Assembly (NCBI GenBank): GCA_025558075.1
Contig: JAHLKF010000039.1
Location: 1-64,000 of the forward strand
DNA length: 64,000 nt
Origin: Gaertneriomyces semiglobifer
Lineage: Eukaryota; Chytridiomycota; Chytridiomycetes; Spizellomycetales; Spizellomycetaceae
Reading direction: 5' to 3'
Each line of letters begins with the position of its first letter. The first letter of the stretch is position 1. The translations under genes and the position numbers were made by a program. Shown here piece by piece: positions 45,946-57,909 of the stretch. The notes under the pieces were generated by a model. It was not told where the DNA came from and made no database searches. It saw nothing but the letters and a program-made list of their open reading frames with translations.

Positions 45946-46893
45946 CTTGTGGGAATGTGACATATTGATAACAGTTCTATCGATAAAGATTAAGGGAATG
46001 CCCGTCCTCTCACAATGACTTTCCCTCGCAGGATATGTAAATACCCTCCTCAAAATTCACAGGAGCATCAGTGAACGTTCAAAGGTTATTCCAATGGAAA
46101 TCTCATATGCAAATATACTTTCCTCCATACTCATCAAAATACGAGATGCCTCGTCCAGATCCACAGCGTTCCCGTTGTTATCCGTCGCATATAACATACA
46201 AGTGAAGCAGTAGTTCTGCCGCGAGGTGACTTACCGAGTCATTTCGTCACTCCAGACAAAGGGCGACGCACCCAACTTTTTTACCCTTTGGCACCTGGTT
46301 TCTGTCTTGTAGCTATAAATACATCCGCTTGCTGCATTCTCAGCAAACGAACGCTAGGGCAGGCCCCATTCAACTCCTCTCATTCCACTTTTGTAAATAC
46401 CCCCTTTTTCCCCCAACCCCGCCGGATATACAAACATTCCCCACCCACCTCGTCTCGGCTTATCCCCCATTGCCCATCCTCTTGGCCACATGCGACGACC
46501 GACATAGCGCAAACTCCGCTGTCCTCACCCGGCCCCCTCCCTGCAACCCTCTGTCACTACAAACCAAGGAAGATACCTACATATTGTATAGTACAATCGC
46601 CCCTCTGTCAACATTAGCATTCAACAAAGAGTTCTTCTACATGACAGCACTGTGACCATCACAACACCCCGCAACCCTTGTACAGAAGAGAAAGACTCTT
46701 ATCCTACAGTGCATATAAACCGGCAAGCAAAGGAAGCCCAAACCCAGTACATATCTAACATATACATAAAAGAAAACAAAAACTGTACAAAAAGACCAAG
46801 AATTCATTCAAAGAAAACCCTGTACAAAAACGGCCGATAGCCCCCACGACGTATTCATATTCACCAATAGACTCTAAAGAAGATATCACTAGA
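45946..46893. promoter_or_regulatory. Upstream region of the PUF gene
   Basis: The last 500 bases are C/T/A-rich and G-poor, as expected of a 5' leader. Two TGTAAATA words, the sequence PUF proteins bind in RNA, occur on the sense strand at 46036-46043 and 46392-46399. Whether these are transcribed is unknown. Confidence 0.45.
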
Positions 46894-49800
46894 ATGGCCG
46901 ATTATGCTTCCGGTGGTGTCGTGCACCAACCTAAAGCACGAGAAAGGAGTGAGCCGCAAGGCCAGGTATGTCTATATACTTTGCTTGTAAGTGCGCCAGG
47001 GTTGCAAAGAATGCACATTCAAACCGTCTCCTCAACTCCTACAGCTCGCGGCGCTATTGCAGTCGCATATTCCTCCATCATGGGGTGACGTGGACTCCAT
47101 GCCCAAAGACATAGGCGGCTCACGTTCCTCGTCTGCGCCTCCCGCCGGAATATTGATGCCAGATCGATCAGACGCAGATGATGATTACGCCGCATATTAC
47201 TACGCCCAGCAGCAACATCAGCATCAGCAGCGAATGGATGGTCATCGGCTACCTCCCCCCTCTATCTTTACAGGTACTCCTGCGAATGGTGGGCCGAATG
47301 GCAACGCTTGGGGTCTGTGGGCTCCTCCACCTGCTTCTGCGGGCCCTCGAACCAATGCCCCGTCTGCATCTCATCCCAAAGCGGCGAATAGAACGCGTTT
47401 TGAGGACTACCATCACGAGCCGCTAGCAGACAGTGACGCGGACGATCAAAATCATAGTCGAAGTAACCTCAGTGGGTCGAGCTTGCCGGAGGTTAGAGTA
47501 TCTGATACGTCTCGCAGCAGTGACCAGCGTTTACCTCCCTCTTGGACTGGCTCTGGAGATTTACATCCCAGCAATTCCGGAAAGTATGTGTTCCAGCGCA
47601 CGCCTAGTCCGTCCTATCTGCTTACGGAGCAAATGCGCCATGAACTTGACGCTGCTCTTGATCATGAGCACCAACGTCTATCCAGTTCCTATCATGAAGG
47701 AATGTCGTACGACCAACCTCGTCCGCATCATCCCGCGCACCATGCACGTGCCAACACTGGAGATTTCGTCGATCCCTCAGACTATTCTGCAGACGATGAG
47801 AGGTCGCGTATGGCAGCCGTTTTGAACGCCGCATTGGATAGTAGAGATGAGCTTTTGCCCAACATCACACCCCCGCAGCGAAGCGCCTCAACCCCGCCAA
47901 GTTACCAGCAGTTGCGTAACGCCATGTTGGGGATTGGTATGAATCAGGGTGGGGAGGCTTTTGAGCACGAACTGGTTATGGAAATGAGAAATATGTCCAT
48001 GGAGGGGAATGCCATGCGAATGAACGGCAAACCACCTAAAATTGCTACAGCTGGGTTCGAACGATTGTACAACGACATGGCCGCGCCTCGTAGTGCCGGC
48101 GCTTACCTTGGCGGCGGCGGCAATAACACGCAACCGCCCTACAACCGTCGTGACGAGATGTTGGCTGCTCTTGAACTTCAATCCCGGAATGGACCACGTA
48201 CTCCTGTCTATGATGATGACAATTCCCCTATGAACGCTCGTTTCCCGTCTGCCCCACAATCGGCTTATCCCCACCCGCGTAACACATCTTACAGCGAGGA
48301 CCTAGCCCTCGCCTATGCATCTCGTCGTGCGGCAGCCGCACAGCATCAAGCTCAACTCTATGATCCCGCGGTTCTTCAAGCACTAGCTAACCTCAACGGC
48401 ATGCAGCGGATGGACGGTGGTATGACCGGTGGCCCTGGTGGGGCAGGTATGTACCCATCACCGCGTGGTGGCATATCCGATAAGAAAGTCCGCATGCTTG
48501 CTCAACAGCAAGCGCTTATCCGAGAACAATTATTACGACGAGAGTACATGTCGCAACTCGCTGCCACCAACGGGATACAGCCCCCCTTGCCTTTTTCCGG
48601 TGCCCCACCTATGCCGATTCCTCCGAACCCCCTTCACGGTCCACGGCGCATGACGTCGCCTGATCCGTCGCACGGAATGCGATCGCCGCTATTGGAGGAA
48701 TTCAGAAACAACAAGAGCAAGAAGTATGAGCTCAGGGATATTGTGGGAAGCATCGTGGAATTTAGTGGTGACCAGCATGGAAGCCGGTTCATTCAGCAAA
48801 AGTTGGAGACAGCGAACAGTGAAGAGAAGCAATTGGTGTTTGATGAGATTCTGGGGAACGGACTGCAACTGATGACGGACGTTTTCGGAAACTATGTCAT
48901 CCAAAAGTTTTTTGAGCATGGTGAGTTTGCTTGCGGCTTCCGCTTGTATTTTAGTAAGGACAATGACTCACGCGTGAAATTTAAGGCAACCAAATTCAAA
49001 AACAAATCCTGGCGAAGCAAATGGAAGGTCACGTCCTCAGCCTGTCCTTGCAGATGTACGGCTGCCGCGTTGTCCAAAAGGCGCTAGAACACGTTCTCAC
49101 CACACAACAAGCGTCTCTCATCCGCGAACTCGATGGTCAAGTGCTCAAATGTGTTAAGGACCAGAACGGAAATCATGTCATTCAGAAAGCCATTGAGCGG
49201 GTTCCCTCTCAACACATTCAATTCATCATTTCCGCGTTTCACGGTCAGGTATACGCCTTAGCCACCCATCCATACGGGTGTCGCGTTATCCAGCGCATCT
49301 TTGAGCACTGCAACGAAGCGGACACAGCACCGCTAATGGAAGAGTTGCACCGGTACACGTTGAACCTGATCCAGGACCAATACGGGAACTACGTCGTGCA
49401 ACATGTCTTGGAGCGCGGCAAACCCGTGGATAAGGGCATGATCATCGGGAAGGTGCGCGGAAGTGTCTTGGGATTGAGTAAACACAAATTTGCCAGCAAT
49501 GTTGTTGAGAAATGTGTTGCGTACGGGGGAAGAAAGGATCGAATGCAGTTGATTGAGGAGGTTATCCAGACGAGACCCGATGGGTAGGTGTCCTTGTGTA
49601 CCCACTGCATGGATTTGTACGCGTACTGACCTGTCCGGTTTCTTGTTGTGATCAGAACGAGCCCACTGATTCTTATGATGAAGGACCAGTTTGCCAATTA
49701 TGTCGTTCAGAAAATGTTGGATGTGGTGGACGCCGGTGAACAGAGGGATATCCTTGTACAAAAGATTCGCCCTCATTTACCGAGTTTGAAGAAGTACACC

Positions 49801-49937
49801 TATGGCAAGCATTTGATTACGAGTGAGTATTCCCTGTGCAGCCTTCATGACCCCTCTGGTTATCAGACATTAATTAATGTTCTTTTCGTTGGCGAGTAGA
49901 GGTCGAGAAACTCGTGGCAACATATAACATCCAATGA
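46894..49937 (+). CDS. Pumilio-family (PUF) RNA-binding protein
   Basis: Five exons, 46894-46965, 47045-48920, 48986-49583, 49656-49822 and 49900-49937, join in phase to 916 aa. A long low-complexity N-terminal region (Pro/Ser/Asn/His/Gln-rich) precedes the PUM homology domain in the last third. All eight repeats are visible, with RNA-contacting residues SRFIQ, NYVIQ, CRVVQ, NHVIQ, CRVIQ, NYVVQ, SNVVE and NYVVQ in order. By the known code this set reads 5'-UGUAUAUA-3' (or UGUANAUA), as in human PUM1/2. The protein would bind 3' UTRs and repress or destabilise messages in the cytoplasm. The last short exon ends in a KVEKLV helix, normal for the family. The ATG at 46991 is inside intron 1 and is not the start. 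Confidence 0.95.
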
Positions 49938-52547
49938 TCCCTGTCTCGTCCAGCGCGACATATTGCACAGTTGATCTACGCATATTTACCATGAACACGG
50001 CAAAAGCATAGTTGTAAAGAACATGAGGAATTTGAGAAGTTTTGTATAGGACGATGGAACGTTTTTCTGGGTGTTCTGTAACGTTTACTTCACGTTGACT
50101 TTAGTAATAGAGGATATTGAATGTACATGATGGTTGCTAGATGGGTAACTTCTGCACTTGACTTCAATTCTCCAAATCTAAGTTCTGATTTACAAGAACG
50201 TCCTAACCCAGCTGGACCCATCATCTAAGTATCCCGACTTTCCGATTAAGTTCGCCGGCATGATTATGGCTTACAAGCACGTGCTCCGACCTTCTGTGTC
50301 AACATGAACGAAGTTCGATTGTCGCCTTGATACATATTCCGGTCCTGAACTCTTTTTAAGATATGTTGTGACCAATCCATTTCCGATTACGCCAAAGTCT
50401 TTCAACGTTGACGACCGACGGCCTTGTGAGCGCAGTCACTTGAGTGTTGTTGACTGAGAACGAATCTACATCAGGCAGCTCCTTCCATTGTCCCTCTACA
50501 GATCAACACACGATGGTGACGCTGATTGTACTGGCGGGACCCACGCAAAGCAGAGCCTCCCTCTTCCAAATAATCACGACAGCGTATCAATCATGGCAAA
50601 ACGCCTACGAAACTCCTGAATGGCACTTGTTTTGAAGACCACTGTTTCGCCGCCAGTTCAAAACAGCAACGTGCTGGTTGTTGGACGCCCCAAGCGGTTG
50701 TATTTCCACCCGCCCAAAACCGCAACTCTATTGTACTCCGATTCAATGTCCATAAAAAGCCCTATCCACATGCATTCTAAGCCTCTGGTTTTCCTACCAC
50801 TCCAAGACGGCAACACGGTTAGGGGCCGATGCCTTTACCCATAGCAGTCCTAGCCCACATTCATTTGAGGCTGCTCCCCGTTTCAGTACCGTTAAAGCAC
50901 ATTCACCCCACTTGCATTCAAGACCACTGTCCTTCCGCCAATTTAAGAGCGGAAACATATCCGCCCCGTGGCACATCGTTCATAGGTGCCTTGGCTCACT
51001 CGCACTAAAGGCCGTTGTTTTCCCATCACTCCAAGGGCCAAGGGGAACATGGCCGTTCACAGGCGCCGAATCCACAGCAAAATGTGACCTTGCACATTCA
51101 ACGAGTCCGCCACCACTACAAACCTGACATGTGACCATTTCGGGTTCGTCCTTATACATTTGAGACCACTGTTATTCTACCAGATGTATTGACGCCCCGG
51201 TGATTGGATATAAAGTTGACAAAGGGTTGACGCGGCGGCAAGCACTTGGGGGACGGCTGAGCTCACTCAGTTAATGGAAGTAGAAAAGCATGCTTCATTA
51301 AACGATGCGACCGCGCTTGCAAGTAACAGCACAGAAATTCTCCGAGTGTTAGAACTTTAGGGGTTCTCCAGGATTGGCACGCGTGGTAACAACGCTCAGG
51401 ACCATCTTTTAGCATCCAACTTTCCCACTAACACCACTACTAAAAAGCTACCGAAAAGATAGAACAATGGGTAAATGAGTATTAAAGGAATAGGTAAAGC
51501 AGGTTTTGGAGACTTTCTCTCGGCTGTCATATCGATGCGCACACCACAACAAGCCCGACCCGTCCAAACCTCGAGTCATTTTTTTTTTAAAAAATGTAAC
51601 GAATGCTAGGTGCCTCCCTCGCCTACGGGCAAAGAGATTGAACTAATTTTGCAGTGGGTCGTACCTTCATGTTTGCGAACGAGAGCGATGGCGGTTTTCC
51701 CAAAGGTTATTCTTGCTGATTGCGGACATGATGCGATCCAGCAACGAGATGAGGTAGACCGAGTATACGCCAGGGTAAGAATTGGTGCCCGTGAATGGGC
51801 AACACCACAAGCTGGCGGACATGTATTGGATGGGACAGAGTCAGTGGAGAAGCTTTCAAAATCCTACTCAACGAAAGACATGTATTCCGATATGGACGCA
51901 CCCGAAACCACACCCTAGTCCCCTGACGACAGCGACAGCGGTTTATTATAGTGCTTAACGAAACGTAGCATGCACATTGATTTCGGTAAAGTCCCAACTC
52001 AGAAACGTAAAAAACTCTGCGTTCCTCGTCAATCAGCTTTATGGCGGAGTCCGATGTCGAGGAAGAGGGCTAATGAACCCAAGAGATAAGTTAAGTGTCC
52101 ATGACTGCATGAAAATCCGTGGGAGCAAGCCAAGTTCCCGGCGTTTGCAGAATCTGGAGTTTGGGGGTTCATCCCATACATATCAAACTACTGTTTTCCA
52201 GAAACAGCAAACAATGGCATTTGTCCACTGAAGAGCATCAACACATTTGGGAGGCATACGAAGCACTCGATAAACATCTCCGTTATTCTTGGTTTTGATC
52301 TCAGATAATACTGAGCAAATGTAAAGGCAAAGCAGGCCTAGAGGCAAATTAGCAAAGGAAGCTGAGACCGCCCCCAGATAATATGATATGGCAGCGTGAA
52401 GGCCTTAGTCGGGGCTCAAAATCATTCGCCCTCGCGACGCGGACAGAATGGATATAACGGTTCTTATGCATATCCGGTCCTTAGTAAGATGTGTGCTCTA
52501 ATCCAACTCTACATCACTTGAATACATCTATCTATGTTTCCCACCTT
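49938..52547. other. Intergenic, includes a degenerate repeat array
   Basis: No gene is supported. Bases 50620-51185 hold a diverged array (listed separately). An A/T hairpin-like TTTTTTTTTAAAAAA lies at 51581-51596. The rest shows nothing recognisable. Confidence 0.45.
50620..51185 (+). repeat. Degenerate tandem repeat array
   Basis: Six to seven diverged units recur at roughly 50622, 50766, 50854, 50908, 50994, 51087 and 51148. The core is CA(C/T)TTGCATTCAAGACCACTG followed by TTTCC-CCA-TCCAAGA-GGCAACA-type sequence. Spacing varies from 54 to 144 bp, so units have been gained and lost. It resembles an old minisatellite or an eroded dispersed element. Confidence 0.6.
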
Positions 52548-54062
52548 TTACTTAGTAAATTCGTTTTCGCCAACCAATTCCCTCTCCGCATGTTCCTTTT
52601 CTAAAGTTTCGCCCATAGCATCCACGAACGCTCTCACATCTAGCGGGAACCTTGCACCTTTTCCTGTCAAGTAAACACATGTCAAGAATGGGATGCGGCG
52701 CAGCGTACGCCCGGAAAAATGCTGTACGGTGGAGGAAAGCGTGAACAAATGTCGAGAGGCCGAAATGTGGTGAGAAAGTTGGGTTTGAGACAGATATGTG
52801 GAGATATCAGTGGGTGATGGGGCGTAAAGGGATATTTCGCGGTGGTCAATCAGTGGTTGCTATAATTTGGACCTGAATCATTAGTGTGCAATTAACCCCG
52901 GCCATTAACCAACCACTTACCTCGCTCGCGACAATGCCTTTATTCATTAGCTCGTTAACTCCGCCGGCCAAAATTGCGTACACGGACTTGGTGCTTGGGT
53001 ATCCCACGAAGCATTTCAGGTCGGCACGGTCAACAAATGCGCCATCAATGGCTTCCGTAACATTACTAGTCGTCATGACCAATACGTTACTTTTATTTCT
53101 TAATCGATCCAGTTGGGTGAGGAGTGCATTAACGACGCGGATCGAGTCGCTGGGTTCATTGCCCGATAGGGCGGCCTTTCGTGTGGCGGACAGCGACTCA
53201 ACCTCGTCGATGAGAAGAACGATGAACGCATCGCTGGCGAGAATGTGGTCATGGATGGATTGGAAGAGTTTCAATACGAGTTTACCGGATTCAGAAAAAT
53301 ACTTTGAGAAAAGACTAATGAAGTAAAATAGGATGATTGAGTTTCGGCTGACGATCCACACGCTCAAATTGTCGCACATACCTATGGCTGTTGATTTCAA
53401 TTAGAGTCCCTCGTGTATACCTATCCGCCAGTCTCACGCTCAGCTTCTGAGCCAGCGCCCTACAAAGAGTAGTTTTGCCAGTCCCAGGTGGTCCGTGTAA
53501 CAGCATCACACGATTGCACCCAACAATATTCGCATCCACCCCCTTGTCACTGAACATCATGGCTGTGTAAACATAGTCCAACAGCATCTGTGGAATATTG
53601 TCCTGCACATCAAAGATGAGATTTTCCCAGACAGAAACCAATGATGGCGAGGGTAAATCGGTGGACGTATAAGAGGTAATGGTATCATCATCCACCGAAG
53701 GAGTTGGGAAGGCAGATGTCGGATGCAGTTGGAAGATGTGGATTTGCAATGTCGTGGTACTTAATTGAAGCACATCCGTGGCGGGATTGATGCCCTGACA
53801 TTCCGCAACATATATCCATTCAACATGGTCGTGCAATGCGTGATTGTCTTCATATTCCTCGGCAGGTAAACGGGTTTGAAGGACGATGCTGGGGTGTGTC
53901 GTGCGGAGGAAGTCTTCAACGTGACGACGAATGGCATCATACCGGGCGGTAGAGTGTGCGTACAAACAAACTTCCACTACACCAAATATCATAAGAAAAG
54001 CGCCAACGAGCGGGCCGAAGTACTGATTCATATATACCGTGAAGAACGGGGTTGCCATCCAT
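52548..54062 (-). CDS. PCH2: PCH2/TRIP13 AAA+ ATPase
   Basis: Exons 54062-54038, 53976-53382, 53314-52921 and 52859-52548 join in phase to 441 aa (human TRIP13, 432). The start MDGNPVLHVEV matches the family's N-terminal HVEV strand and comes from a 25-nt first exon. Then LQIHIFQLH, VWENLIFDV, LLDYVYTAMMFSDK, Walker A GPPGTGKTT (170-178), LIEINSHSLFSKYFSESGKL across exon 2-3, Walker B VLLIDEVESL, sensor TTSN, the DRADLK arginine region, and FSGRTLRRIPFLTCVYL in the last exon. PCH2 remodels HORMA-domain proteins (Mad2, Hop1) in the spindle and meiotic checkpoints. Exon 4 begins after TATAG; the CTCAG 13 bases before it would give an early stop. The hydrophobic frame upstream of 54062 is intron and leader. 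Confidence 0.93.
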
Positions 54063-55312
54063 CCCCAACATGCCTCTTCTCCTGAAACCTTTGGCTCTCG
54101 TCCAGTGACGTTTGCTATGAGTTGAAGGACCAAACTTGATCCTGCTCCTGTTCGTGCTGCCGGTGTTGAAGGCCTTTTAAGCTTCTCAACTTTCCCACTG
54201 GCCTTGCCCACCTGATTAGATCAGCGGCGGTATAAAATAACGCGGTACTATGACCCGCCAATACTCCCTCCTCTGCATCTAGCTCTAACTCCACGTAGTG
54301 GATCACAGTCCATATGCCGAACGCTATCAGCCACCTTTGCATGAATATAGAGTGACCGCCGGAACCACCAGGGCAATGGCAGGGCACAGCCAACGACGAC
54401 AGCATCCGACTATCTTACAGGAAAACCACAGCACTGCAAAAGCCATGCAGATTCGGTGATGCAAAGTCTACGCTGAATTTGAAGTTTCTCGTAGACAGCA
54501 ATAGGGCGCATGCTATGATGATCCGTAGAGTTGGCCAACCTGTTGTTTACCAGCACTGTTTCGGGGAGAGCCATTTTTTTTTTATCCGCTAGCTCACTTC
54601 AGCCGGCTATTTTTTCTTCGGAATACGAAGCCAACGGGAAGTATGCTGTTAGACATGCCAACCCTGGTATGCGATGTCTCATTTTTTGCTCCCGCTGGTA
54701 CTATTTCCAGCAACATTAAACGAAGCTGGCAACCATGAAATCCTCCGGGTCCTTGTGATGGGAACGGGACAATGACTGAGGCGGAATCTCTGAAATTGGT
54801 CGGCTGGTTTGGGCTGGGAAAGTTAACACTAGCGTCGCATGGAACATTCCTGTAACTTTTTGCAGCTTCTTCCGAACAATTAAAAAAAATACAGACGTAA
54901 TCCTGAAGGTTGGCACAAGGGGTGCCCGACGGGGTACTGCAAATTGGTAGGCTGACATGTGTCCCGTTGCCAACAACATACGGAAAGAGCTGCCATTCCC
55001 GATGGCTGAAGTCAGTGTGAGGCAAATAGTGACCAATTACCGCGAGGTGCCTGTTACATTTCGGTATGGTCGCTTGGGTTTTGAGTGTTGGGCAATGAAT
55101 GCTGTTTCCCACGGAACAGCGTCGTGCAAGACAGTCTGAAAGGATCATGTGATGCTGAAGGATTCTTTAACGATAGACTCGACAAGATAGGATTTTGATA
55201 TAGGTCTATGGGGTTGGTCGAATTCGTAGCACAACAAAATCAGAAAGTCCAATATAGCTCTGTTTTATCGAAGCCTGACGACAAGTCGTCTTGTCGTGGG
55301 GTTGGAACAACA
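54063..55312. other. Between PCH2 and the coiled-coil gene
   Basis: Mostly leader of PCH2 and the 3' side of the next gene. A minus-strand frame at 54115-54405 (96 codons, ATG start) has one or two hydrophobic stretches but no known domain; it is not credited as a gene. Confidence 0.4.
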
Positions 55313-56445
55313 TCATATCCCCTTCGCCTCTGCGATGGCATTCTGCGGAGAAGTAGTGAGAAAGTCGTCGAAGCTTACTAGAGACGAATCAGTTACCTCC
55401 AATCGTCGGATGGTGTCATCCGCCTTGGCAATGCGTTGTTCGATGCTATGAATTTCTTGACTGACTACATTGCCTCGACCGCGTTAACTTCCTCGACCTC
55501 ACATTTTTGGAAGGTAGACATGTACTGACCAAAATCGTTAATAACACCTTCGCTGTAGATGTCACCGTTATCTTGCTCGGGAATGGCAGCGTCACCCTTC
55601 AGGGTCGGACGCTCTCTTTCTTCCCCACATTGAACAAAAAAGTCGTGCAACTTTGATAAGGCCACTATCAGATGAAAATCAGCACTGAACGGGTTAACCG
55701 TCGAAAGGGCATAACGAGTAATTCTTACGGTTGCTGTTGGACACATTGGCACGGTTCGCATTTCGACATGTCTCAGACACTACGTATGGGCTGTGTTGGT
55801 GTCCGATGCGAACAAAAGGGTTAACTGCCAATACCTTTCTCAAGCGTCGTGAATGCCTGATGGCTGGCTTGCTGTAGTGGACCGTGGATTTCCTCATCCC
55901 CTACGGCAGCTATCATCTGCGAAAGAATATCTCGTATTGTAGCCTCCCGGATCATGGCTCCCTTCTGCAGTGCTTTGATAGATGACGCTTGCGAATATCT
56001 ATTGTGCGGCAACACGTAATCAAAACTTATGCTGGCACGACAGTTACAGTAGGCCCAAGTTTCCCACCTAAGCTGCGCGATCCGCTCTTGCAAGTCGCCC
56101 ATCCGTTGGTCTTTTTCCCATGATGTAGTGTTCGACGATGCGGCCTGCTGGGATAAGCTATCATCCCATCAGAACATCAGCAGATGTTTCTCAGGCTGTT
56201 CCCACCTACTTATTTACAATTCGCCCATTCTCCGCTAATTGTTCCTTCAATAGTGCGATCTCTTCCAGAAGTCGAGTGAGAGTAGTTTCTTTTTCCTTGA
56301 AATTGTTTTCGGCTTTAGAAAGTCTCTCTAGTACAAGCTCTTTGTCCGTAACGATGGCGCCTGTGGAGGTGACCGTAGAGCGCAACCTGTCCAGAAAGCT
56401 TCCCAAATCAAGTCCCTTTCTTCGAGTTCTCGGTCTGCTGAGCAT
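55313..56445 (-). CDS. Coiled-coil protein, unknown, six exons
   Basis: Exons 56445-56218, 56144-56068, 55998-55835, 55664-55503, 55464-55397 and 55342-55313 join in perfect phase to 242 aa. The N-terminus is basic (MLSRPRTRRKG). Residues about 40-105 form a strong coiled coil (Leu/Glu/Lys heptads such as LVLERLSKAENNF and RLLEEIALLKEQLAENGR). A central helical region follows (IRDILSQMIAAVGDEEIHG, ALSKLHDFFVQCGEE). The C-terminus is a second coiled coil (EIHSIEQRIAKADDTIRRLE). Intron 4 would be only 38 nt (GTGAGG..ATGTAG). The shape fits a small complex subunit such as a kinetochore, Mediator or organelle-tether component, but I cannot name it. Same strand as PCH2 and SCAMP. Confidence 0.65.
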
Positions 56446-56782
56446 TGTGCATTTCCTTGTGAGTTACTCTCCTGGACAAAGACTATTGCATGGTGCATTA
56501 GCGGTGTAGCACCCCTGAATGGAGCATTCAGGGCCATTCCTGTGAGAAAATCAAGCGCGACTTTTCACACAGTAGCATCGTAAAAGGTATATCGCATTCT
56601 TGACTTTCAAGACAGATCCATTCGCAAAGCAATATACTACAAACTTTAGGTAACAAGCAAAAGTCTACATGGCAGCAGCATTGTTTAAAAGAACCTCTAA
56701 ACCTGAAAGTTGCCGCTTTCAGACCGGATATATGTGTTGGCGGCAGCCTACAAAGACCATCAGTTTGCAAAATTAACAATAG

Positions 56783-57909
56783 TCAGCTGGACCACGAACG
56801 CACCACCCCAGCTCCTGATCCAAGGCCAATGCCTACAGCTTCATTCCTGGCATTTTGAAGGGTGTGCCCGCCAGCGCTTTTGTGCCCATGGACAGCCTTC
56901 CACATCCAGAGTGACCAAAGCGTGTTCAAGATCCATCCAGCAAATGCAATAGCCGAGAATACCCCGGCAACGAGTTTTCCGTCAGTAAGCGCGGCCAGCA
57001 TGTTAATGAAGCCTGCGCTACCGGATTGCGGAATCCCTACGCACATGTACCCAGCAATCCTGCAACAGGTCAGGACTGGTCAGCTGTGCGATCAACGAGC
57101 GCACAATGAGACAACTTACGCAACGTGAATGCCTTCAAACAGAAGGAAGATATCTGCGGGATTTTAAAAATTAGCATCAACGATTATCCTTCTCCCCGGG
57201 CGGTCAACGCAGCGCTTACAAAAGTAAAGGCCAGCATTCCTCTGGAAAGCGATATACACGGGACGGTACCACATGTACAATGATCCAGCAGTAATGACGA
57301 ACATGTACATTAAACTGACACCAAAGTCGGTGGCGATATTTGGCATGTTGTTAGGATGCGAGATGAGCAGCACAAGGCAAGCAATCATGTTCCAGACGAG
57401 AAGTAGCTGAAAGGTATATGGTTCATTTAGCAACCAGCTGGCATTATAATATGAGAATATGAGGCAAACACACGTACCACTGTTCCTAACCAGAGCTTAT
57501 AGATCTTATGCATTGTGGCATTCGCTCCAGGGTCAGTGATCTCTTCATCAATGTCTGCAAACCATAGCAATAAGCAGTGCACAACCTGCCATTAAACATC
57601 TTGAGCAAACATACTGTGATAGAAGAGAGGATAGAACTTTGGCCAGTTTGGAGGATTGAAGCCCTGTTGGCGCATTTGCGCTTGCTCTCTTCTTAGAGTC
57701 GCTTCTCTGGCTTCCAACTCTTGCTCCCGTTTTCTTAAAGCTTCCTCACGCGCTGCAATGCCAGCACTGTCGGAACCGATTGGGGGATACGTCTTTGCAT
57801 TAGAGCCCGTGTTGTAGTCCACCGCTTGAAAACCGCTTGATGCATTCGGATCCGCGAATGGATTGTCATTGGCATCGTCAATTGCAAATGGATTTGCTGA
57901 AGACATCAT
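56783..57909 (-). CDS. Secretory carrier membrane protein (SCAMP)
   Basis: Exons 57909-57615, 57554-57478, 57406-57220, 57153-57120 and 57059-56783 join in phase to 289 aa; the 34-nt exon 4 is notable. The first ATG was used (upstream codons in frame start from TTG). The N-terminus carries two NPF repeats (SANPFAID, DNPFADP) that bind EH-domain proteins. A charged coiled coil of Glu/Arg (residues about 55-85) follows, then NPPNWPKFYPLFYH and IDEEI, which mark the amphipathic entry. Four membrane spans follow, with WYRPVY, the SCAMP hallmark, between spans 2 and 3. The C-terminal tail is Gly-rich. SCAMPs are post-Golgi and endosomal recycling proteins of animals, plants and some early-diverging lineages, and are lacking in budding yeast, so this supports an early-diverging fungus. 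Confidence 0.93.

Noticed and set aside
46991..49087. ATG at 46991 and stop at 49087 as the PUF gene limits
   Set aside because: 46991 lies inside intron 1, and the frame runs into intron 2; the spliced model gives eight complete PUM repeats.
52846..52872. Exon ending PCH2 at the TGA at 52846
   Set aside because: Uses the CTCAG acceptor and removes the conserved C-terminus; the TATAG acceptor at 52860 restores the family ending.
54115..54405. 96-codon minus-strand ORF as a small membrane protein gene
   Set aside because: No known family, no splice partner, and it overlaps the likely PCH2 leader; evidence is too thin.
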